The translations under genes were made by a program, and so were the position numbers. The notes beneath the pieces are model-generated. The model saw only the letters and a list, made by a program, of their open reading frames with translations. It was not told where the DNA came from and ran no database searches. From Cytophagales bacterium (lineage in GTDB: Bacteria; Bacteroidota; Bacteroidia; Cytophagales; ES-bin-26), in assembly GCA_014379925.1 (NCBI GenBank), contig JACMKY010000331.1, positions 1 through 11,202 of the forward strand: a stretch of 11,202 bases of DNA. The letters are read 5' to 3'. Every line of letters starts with the position of its first letter. Position 1 is the first letter of the stretch. Of this stretch, positions 7,490 through 11,202 are shown piece by piece.

Positions 7490-7752
7490 TACGTAGTGCA
7501 GAAAACCCAGTTGCACTTGCTCCGGCGTGTCTACTCGCTGCCAGGACATAGCCATGTGCAGTTGGAACAGGCCCATTAGCGCTTTCTCCCGCCCGATGCG
7601 AGCCAGCAGGGGCGTGGTATCGGTCAGTTGGCTCACAATCTATTTTTGCACGTCGTAGACCAACTGGGCGGCACGGGCTGATTCGCAGCGCAGCTTTCGG
7701 CCAAGGTACGGGGTACCGGCATCCCCCGGTAAGTAATCCTATTGACAGGCAT
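7490..7752 (-). pseudogene. Decayed gene of unknown family, 3' end cut by the palindromic element
   Basis: Twelve bases after the stop of the preceding gene an ATG (7752) opens MPVNRITYRGMPVPRTLAES. Near 7681-7695 sensible coding moves to another frame, reading ESARAAQLVYDVQK, then an in-frame TAG (7642-7640), then IVSQLTDTTPLLARIG, EKALMGLFQLHMAMSW and TPEQVQLGFLHYV up to the element at 7489. Amphipathic composition and codon choice look like genuine protein in both parts. The TAG could derive from CAG (Gln). If the 69-bp element and one TA are removed, the frame continues 13 more codons to TGA at 7379-7377. I do not recognise the family. Close spacing suggests it was the last gene of the operon running from 10219. 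Confidence 0.5.
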
Positions 7753-7764
7753 GGCATTGAGGAG

Positions 7765-8103
7765 CTAGCTGGCAGGGATGTGGGTGCGGTCAAACGGCTC
7801 GGCTACGTCCACAGCTTGGTCGAACAAGCTTTCCAAGGGCAGTGGAGCCGTTACGGGCACGCATTCCCATTCAAGGTAGCCGGCCTGAGTCATCGGAAAA
7901 CTATCGAGGTAACGGCGGGCTTCGGCCGCGTCGGCGCACTCGAACACGATGACGACGCCAGGCTGGTCGAGGCGGGCGTAGTTTTCGCGGATGATACCGG
8001 CTTTCCAAAGCCGCCAGGCGTTGGCCGCTTCTTCGGCCAGCAGCGGCCGGATGGTGTCCAGGGTGACGCCGGGCTTGAACCGGTCAATGGCAATGACTTT
8101 CAT
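7765..8103 (-). CDS. Small YciI/muconolactone-isomerase-like ferredoxin-fold protein
   Basis: A 112-residue protein starting MKVIAIDRFKPGVTLDTIRPLL at ATG 8103; the open frame extends 23 codons upstream (to 8172) but that part is not conserved-looking. The pattern fits a dimeric alpha+beta barrel: strand MKVIAIDRF, a long helix through EEAANAWRLWKAG, strand GVVIVFEC, helix DAAEARRYLDSFPM, then the final strand YLEWECVPVTAPLPLESLF. The LPLVxAG-like and 'P.P.E.LF' ends resemble YciI-type and muconolactone-isomerase-type proteins, which often act on small aromatic or reactive compounds. No catalytic residue can be assigned, so substrate and reaction are unknown. It sits near the end of the minus-strand row whose first gene is the haemoglobin, 120 bp after a 35-codon ORF. 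Confidence 0.78.
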   Translation of the reverse strand: MKVIAIDRFKPGVTLDTIRPLLAEEAANAWRLWKAGIIRENYARLDQPGVVIVFECADAAEARRYLDSFPMTQAGYLEWECVPVTAPLPLESLFDQAVDVAEPFDRTHIPAS

Positions 8104-8174
8104 GGGCTGATGGGTAGAGTTGATTGAAAAAACAGGGATGTAAGAGCCGGTGGTTTCCGCGGCGTGGGCCACCC

Positions 8175-8214
8175 GTGAGCCCTTCTAAAGACGGAGGCTC
8201 ACCGCCTCAGTCTT
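8175..8214 (-). promoter_or_regulatory. Two mutually exclusive stem-loops before the YciI-like gene
   Basis: Stem I pairs 8188-8198 with 8204-8214 (11 bp, one G-A mismatch, 5-nt loop). Stem II pairs 8175-8181 with 8196-8202 (7 bp perfect, 14-nt loop). Both use 8196-8198, so only one can form at a time; in minus-strand transcription stem I is made first. They lie between a 35-codon ORF and the next gene, an arrangement like a leader peptide with an attenuator. No U-tract follows either stem, so classical intrinsic termination is not supported; an RNA-processing or stability role is equally possible. Confidence 0.4.
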
Positions 8215-8223
8215 CGCCTTCAG

Positions 8224-8331
8224 CTAATTAAGCAGTTGGGCCAAAACGCGGTGCAGCATCTCAAAGATGCGCGCCACAAACGTGGCCGAATCCAATGCTT
8301 GAGGATAGAATTTTTGCAGTTGAATTTCCAT
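8224..8331 (-). CDS. Short ORF of 35 codons directly after the bestrophin gene
   Basis: ATG 8331 lies 7 bases after the bestrophin stop and opens MEIQLQKFYPQALDSATFV, ending ARIFEMLHRVLAQLLN and a TAG. The C-terminal half would form an amphipathic helix. It could be a small real protein, a leader peptide for the hairpins that follow, or the surviving N-terminus of a lost gene. No family is recognised. The tight spacing after a real gene is the best support for translation. Confidence 0.4.
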   Translation of the reverse strand: MEIQLQKFYPQALDSATFVARIFEMLHRVLAQLLN

Positions 8332-8338
8332 AGTAATA

Positions 8339-9325
8339 TTATAAGAGGATGTCGTGGACGGGCTGGATGCGGGCCGGCAGTTCGGTTTCGCCAAGCAACT
8401 CGCGCAACTCAATTTCGAGGTTGCGGCAGATGGCCGTCATGGGCACGTCGTTGATGTAGTTTTCAAACGGGTCTTCGCTGTTGTCGCCTATCACCTCCAT
8501 CGTCGTGAACACCCAGGAGATGAGCACCGAGAAGGGCACTCCCAGCCACACCAGCCCGCTCAGCCCGAGCTTGCCGAACTCACCCACTAGGCCCAGGGGC
8601 ACCAGCAGCACAAAAATCCAGGTGAAGACGGTGCTGAAATAGGCAAACTGGCGCGGGAAAGGCGTGTTTTTAATCCGCTCACAGCCCCCTTGTAAGTCGT
8701 AACACTCCTTGAGCAGGCCCATCATGGTTAGGGCCGAAAACTCGCCAAGGGTTCCTTCGGCAACGAGTTGGGGCAGCACCAGGAACTGCCGGTGCAGCAG
8801 ATGAGCCGCCGCGTTGGTGCTGGCCACGGCCGCGCGGCACTCGGCCGGTGACAGCAAAGGCGCAATCTGCGACTCCAGGGACTCGGTGGTGGCCACCCCG
8901 TAAAGGCTGGTGCGGCGCAGCTGCACGCGAAGCGCCTGGGCCCACGCCACTTGCCGATAGATAAGCTCACGCTGACGGGGCGGCGCATTCGCTGGTTGCG
9001 CTTCTTCTACCGCGACAGTAGCTGTTTCGTGAACCAGAGCCCGCACCTGGCCGCCCCAGGTGCGGCCCGTGTTGGCGATGCCGCCCCAAAGCTTGCGGGC
9101 CTCCCAGAACCGCTCATACGCTTGGTTATTTTTAAAGCCCAGGTAAAAAGCCACCGCAATGCCGATGGTGCTCAGGGGCAAAAAGGGCAAGCGAATGTCG
9201 AGGCCGCGGGCGAGCAGGGTCACGTAGACGGTCGTGACTAGGGTAGCCCAGACGGTGAAGAAAAGCGCGTTTTTCCAACCGTACCGCAGCATGACGCCCA
9301 GCCGGATGACTCTTCTGATGTACAT
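8339..9325 (-). CDS. Bestrophin-like (YneE-type) ion channel
   Basis: A 328-residue membrane protein of the bacterial bestrophin family, pentameric channels that in studied bacterial members pass cations rather than chloride. Family signatures are clear: NNQAYERFWEARKLWGGI (residues 66-83), CERIKNTPFPRQFAYF (215-230, with the family's Pro-x-Pro-like turn) and GDNSEDPFENYINDVPM (280-296), followed by the cytosolic ICRNLEIELRELLGE helix. Membrane spans lie near 18-40, 48-64, 232-250 and 256-275. The length matches bacterial homologues (about 300 residues). The start ATG 9325 gives the usual short basic N-terminus. It is the third gene of the minus-strand row, 54 bp after the ABM gene. Its role here may be ion or pH balance during stress, which is inference. 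Confidence 0.93.
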   Translation of the reverse strand: MYIRRVIRLGVMLRYGWKNALFFTVWATLVTTVYVTLLARGLDIRLPFLPLSTIGIAVAFYLGFKNNQAYERFWEARKLWGGIANTGRTWGGQVRALVHETATVAVEEAQPANAPPRQRELIYRQVAWAQALRVQLRRTSLYGVATTESLESQIAPLLSPAECRAAVASTNAAAHLLHRQFLVLPQLVAEGTLGEFSALTMMGLLKECYDLQGGCERIKNTPFPRQFAYFSTVFTWIFVLLVPLGLVGEFGKLGLSGLVWLGVPFSVLISWVFTTMEVIGDNSEDPFENYINDVPMTAICRNLEIELRELLGETELPARIQPVHDILL

Positions 9326-9379
9326 ACCGCTTGCGAGAAAAAGGGGGAATGCCCGTAAGGCGCCGCGCCGGCGAGCCGT

Positions 9380-9685
9380 TTAGCTAGCCCGGCTGACGGC
9401 CGTCGGGCGGTAGTGTCGCATTTCCTGGATGCTGGCATAAAACCCTCTGACGGCGGCGAAAAACGCCGCGAAGTGCGGACCGGGGCGAAAACCTTGCAGG
9501 TGCGCCTGTGTTGACTCCCACTCGATGCGCAGGATGAAGTTGCCTGCTTCTTCCTCGCACTCGCTTAACTCGTAGCGCAGGCACTCGGGGGCGGCATCCA
9601 GTTGGGCGGCAGCTTGCTGGTAGGCGGCCACCAGCGCCTCGCGCTGTTCGGGAACCACCTGGTAGCGGATGTATTCGACAATCAT
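9380..9685 (-). CDS. Antibiotic biosynthesis monooxygenase (ABM) domain protein
   Basis: A 101-residue single ABM domain. It opens MIVEYIRYQVVPEQREALVAAYQ, with the typical first strand and helix, then CLRYELSECEEEAGNFILRIEWES (residues 35-58), HLQGFRPGPHFAAFF (62-76) and a final helix to EMRHYRP. The 'W-x-S-x-x-A/H-x-x-H-x-x-S/G' type ending and 'GPHFAAFFAAV' fit this dimeric alpha+beta barrel family, which includes cofactor-free quinol monooxygenases (YgiN-like) and haem-degrading enzymes (IsdG-like). Here no IsdG haem-ligand set can be assigned with confidence. The start ATG 9685 lies 39 bp after the haemoglobin stop, suggesting co-transcription. In the HxlR setting a role in quinone or electrophile handling is attractive but inferred. 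Confidence 0.88.
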   Translation of the reverse strand: MIVEYIRYQVVPEQREALVAAYQQAAAQLDAAPECLRYELSECEEEAGNFILRIEWESTQAHLQGFRPGPHFAAFFAAVRGFYASIQEMRHYRPTAVSRAS

Positions 9686-9724
9686 AATGATGCAGCAAGG
9701 AAAAGTACAGGAAAAGCGTAAAAA

Positions 9725-10219
9725 CTAAACCAGCGGACGGTAGGGGCCGCCGGTTTCGCCCCAGCCCCAGCGCGGCATGGGCTCGTCGGCCGCGAGGGGG
9801 GCAACGCCGGGCTGCGAATTGAGGACGGCCAGCCGGCTGCCCCACTCCAGGTAGCCTACCAGCGCCGCCCGAAACTCTGGGTCGGTGGGCAGCCCCACCT
9901 CGTCGGCGCAGTCGAGCAGCAGGTTCACCCAGCGGCGGCGCTGCGGCTCGGTCAGCTGCCGGCCCAGGTGGTGGGCCACCATCCCGGCATGGCTGCCGCC
10001 GTCGGCGAGAGTATAGTGGGGCGGTCCACCCAACACCTCGGCGATGAAGTGTGCCACGTGGGCGGCGTGCGCGGGACTCATCCGCTGAAATACCGGGCCC
10101 AGCAGCTGGTCTTGCCCTACCTGGGCGTAAAAGGCAGCGGTCAACCGTTCAAAAGCGGCCTGGCCTCCCGCCCAGGCATACAGGGTTGGGGCGGGCGTGG
10201 GGGCGTCGGAAAAGCTCAT
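9725..10219 (-). CDS. Group II truncated haemoglobin (TrHbO-like)
   Basis: A 164-residue protein with a 2-on-2 globin fold. It begins MSFSDAPTPAPTLYAWAGGQAAFERLTAAFY. Probable haem-pocket residues are Tyr31 (B10, in AAFYAQV), Phe44 (CD region, GPVF), His84 (proximal F8, in MVAHHLGRQLT) and Trp126 (G8, in GYLEWGSRLAVLNSQ). Trp at G8 marks group II. The tail PMPRWGWGETGGPY is also typical of this type. Such globins bind O2 tightly and scavenge NO or peroxide. The ATG at 10219 is preferred over one at 10264, because the upstream 15 residues cover a promoter-like TACATTTG. It is the first gene of the row continuing with the ABM and bestrophin genes, and is divergent from the HxlR regulator. Confidence 0.9.
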   Translation of the reverse strand: MSFSDAPTPAPTLYAWAGGQAAFERLTAAFYAQVGQDQLLGPVFQRMSPAHAAHVAHFIAEVLGGPPHYTLADGGSHAGMVAHHLGRQLTEPQRRRWVNLLLDCADEVGLPTDPEFRAALVGYLEWGSRLAVLNSQPGVAPLAADEPMPRWGWGETGGPYRPLV

Positions 10220-10222
10220 AGG

Positions 10223-10230
10223 CAAATGTA
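10223..10230 (-). promoter_or_regulatory. -7-like box before the haemoglobin gene
   Basis: Reading on the minus strand, TACATTTG (10230-10223) matches the Bacteroidota -7 consensus TAnnTTTG, with a TTG 21 bp upstream as a possible -33 box. It ends only 3 bases before the ATG at 10219, so transcription from it would give an almost leaderless mRNA. The match is short and may be chance. Confidence 0.35.
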
Positions 10231-10259
10231 TTGAAATAGCTGACAAAAAAGCAAGTACC

Positions 10260-10297
10260 GACAAATTTGTCCATTACTTCCAGTTGTAGTAGTAATG
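10260..10297. promoter_or_regulatory. Two palindromes between the haemoglobin and HxlR genes, candidate HxlR operators
   Basis: GACAAATTTGTC (10260-10271) is a perfect 12-bp palindrome, flanked by AAGTA on the left (10253-10257) and TACTT on the right (10275-10279). CATTACT (10272-10278) and AGTAATG (10291-10297) form a second, 7-bp inverted repeat around 12 bp. Known HxlR-family sites such as that of Bacillus YodB use TACT/AGTA half-sites, which is similar. Both palindromes lie between divergent starts, where one regulator could control both directions. Confidence 0.55.
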
Positions 10298-10326
10298 TTA
10301 GTGATTAGCAGCTTACCTTTACCGGC

Positions 10327-10689
10327 ATGTTGAAAAACGGTGAAAATATTTTACTAGATGTAAACGGCCGGCGCTATTACTGTCCCGTGGAGTTGGCAAT
10401 GGACGTGGTGGGCGGCAAGTGGAAAGGGGTCATCTTGTGGTACCTGGCAGGCCGGACCTTGCGATTCGGCGAGTTGAGGAAGTGTATCGTCACCATTTCC
10501 GAAAGGGTGCTGGCTCGGGAGCTGCGTGAGTTGGAAGCGGCTCACCTTATAAGCCGCCGCGTGCACGCCGAAGTACCGCCCAAAGTGGAATACTGCCTTT
10601 CCGAGTACGGGGAGTCGCTGCTACCCCTACTGCGCACTGTGAGCGAGTTTGGGATGAACTACGCCGCCACGTTTGGGCAAGTGGTTTGA
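10327..10689 (+). CDS. HxlR family transcriptional regulator
   Basis: A 120-residue winged-helix regulator. It carries the family hallmark YYCPVELAMDVVGGKWKGVILWYL (residues 17-40), then RFGELRKCIVTISERVLARELRELE (46-70) as the recognition unit, RRVHAEVPPKVEYCLSEYG (77-95) as wing, and a C-terminal dimer helix. Cys19, beside the conserved CP, is the residue that senses quinones, aldehydes or hypochlorite in characterised members (YodB, HypR); Cys53 and Cys90 are further. The length is typical. It starts with ATG 10327, 107 bp from the divergent haemoglobin gene, so it probably controls that operon and itself through the palindromes between them. The signal is not known from sequence. Confidence 0.92.
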   Translation: MLKNGENILLDVNGRRYYCPVELAMDVVGGKWKGVILWYLAGRTLRFGELRKCIVTISERVLARELRELEAAHLISRRVHAEVPPKVEYCLSEYGESLLPLLRTVSEFGMNYAATFGQVV

Positions 10690-11202
10690 CCAATTGAAGC
10701 AGTGGTGGCATAATCGGGCAGCACTCCAATGGCAACTCCCAGGCAGCGGACCAGGGACAGTACCCGCACGCTTTGAGCAAATGTCGCGGGGCCACCATCC
10801 GCAGCACCCAGTCGCAGTCTTCAAGGTCTAAGCTGGTACGCAAAGCCGGCAAATACTGGGGTAGAGCCCGCACTACGACCGACGGCCGCGGTTTCAACAT
10901 TGGTTTTGAACACTTCAATTTCATGGAGCACGAGCCCGGTAGCGGACTTGAGTTGCCGCTGCTCACGCAGTTCTTACAACCCTATTTTTGGGGTTGTGAG
11001 CCGCTTCGACCGTATTACCGCCATTCACATCCAGGTGATGGGTCCGGGTAAGCTGCGCCAGGCACATTGATAGCACAGCTGGTTGACTTATTATCTGACC
11101 TGTCGGCTATGCAGCGTATTTAGTCCCTGTTCGTGAAAACCCTCGTTTGACTGAACAACTCACCGGTAAGTTTGAAGAGGGGCCGAATGGGATTGGAATG
11201 GG
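10690..11202 (+). pseudogene. Gene-free 513 bp with traces of a frameshifted, decayed gene
   Basis: No intact gene is visible. On the plus strand, protein-like reading moves between frames: GRGFNIGFEHFNFMEHEPGS and LLTQFLQPYF up to a T5G4 run at 10985-10993; then, in another frame, GVVSRFDRITAIHIQVMGPG and KLRQAH to a TGA at 11068; then, one base shifted, LIAQLVDLLSDLSAMQRI and a TAG at 11121-11123. These joins read like one eroded coding sequence of unknown family. Minus-strand frames of similar length exist (10547-10966) without a recognisable domain. A hairpin (ACAACCC 10976-10982 with GGGTTGT 10991-10997) is also present. The interpretation is weak. Confidence 0.3.

Noticed and set aside
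10547..10966. 139-codon minus-strand open frame opposite the HxlR end
   Set aside because: It overlaps the well-supported HxlR gene on the other strand and shows no recognisable domain.

Overview
The window looks like DNA of a Bacteroidota bacterium, most likely order Cytophagales. Three things point that way: the long MacB-type permease with its own N-terminal prefix domain next to a PadR regulator, the DUF2911 lipoprotein-like gene, and A/T-rich start regions with TAnnTTTG-like -7 boxes instead of clear Shine-Dalgarno sites. The assignment rests on recognised protein families, not on a database search.

Left part (1-7420, moderate GC). A Fic-family (AMPylator-type) gene runs off the left edge on the minus strand. 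It has a TAG codon just before an otherwise intact catalytic HPFxDGNGRxxR motif, and helically phased GATACGA repeats lie upstream of it. Next, also on the minus strand, is a two-gene unit: a PadR-family repressor (4033 to 3701) followed by an 884-residue MacB/FtsX-type ABC permease (3582 to 928, GTG start). A perfect 23-bp inverted repeat just before the PadR start overlaps a -7-like box, a very likely autoregulatory operator. Then come a one-membrane-span protein with an HTH-like N-terminus and a PKD-like extracytoplasmic part (5788 to 4487) and, divergent from it, a secreted DUF2911 protein with a TPR-like C-terminus (6030 to 7136).

Border (7421-7489). A 69-bp element made of two perfect 22-bp inverted arms, flanked by TA on both sides, cuts off the 3' end of a decayed minus-strand gene. 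It resembles an insertion-sequence remnant or MITE.

Right part (7490-11202, visibly GC-richer). Five minus-strand genes form an operon-like row: group II truncated haemoglobin, antibiotic-biosynthesis-monooxygenase-like (ABM) protein, bestrophin-like channel, a 35-codon ORF followed by mutually exclusive hairpins, and a small ferredoxin-fold (YciI/muconolactone-isomerase-like) protein, then the pseudogene. Divergent from the haemoglobin gene is an HxlR-family regulator with an N-terminal cysteine; the 107-bp gap between them holds two palindromes that are good operator candidates. This suggests an HxlR-controlled redox, electrophile or NO-stress cluster (inference). The last 513 bases hold no intact gene, but the plus strand there shows traces of a frameshifted, decayed one.

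There are no tRNA, rRNA, CRISPR array or intact transposase genes that I can see.
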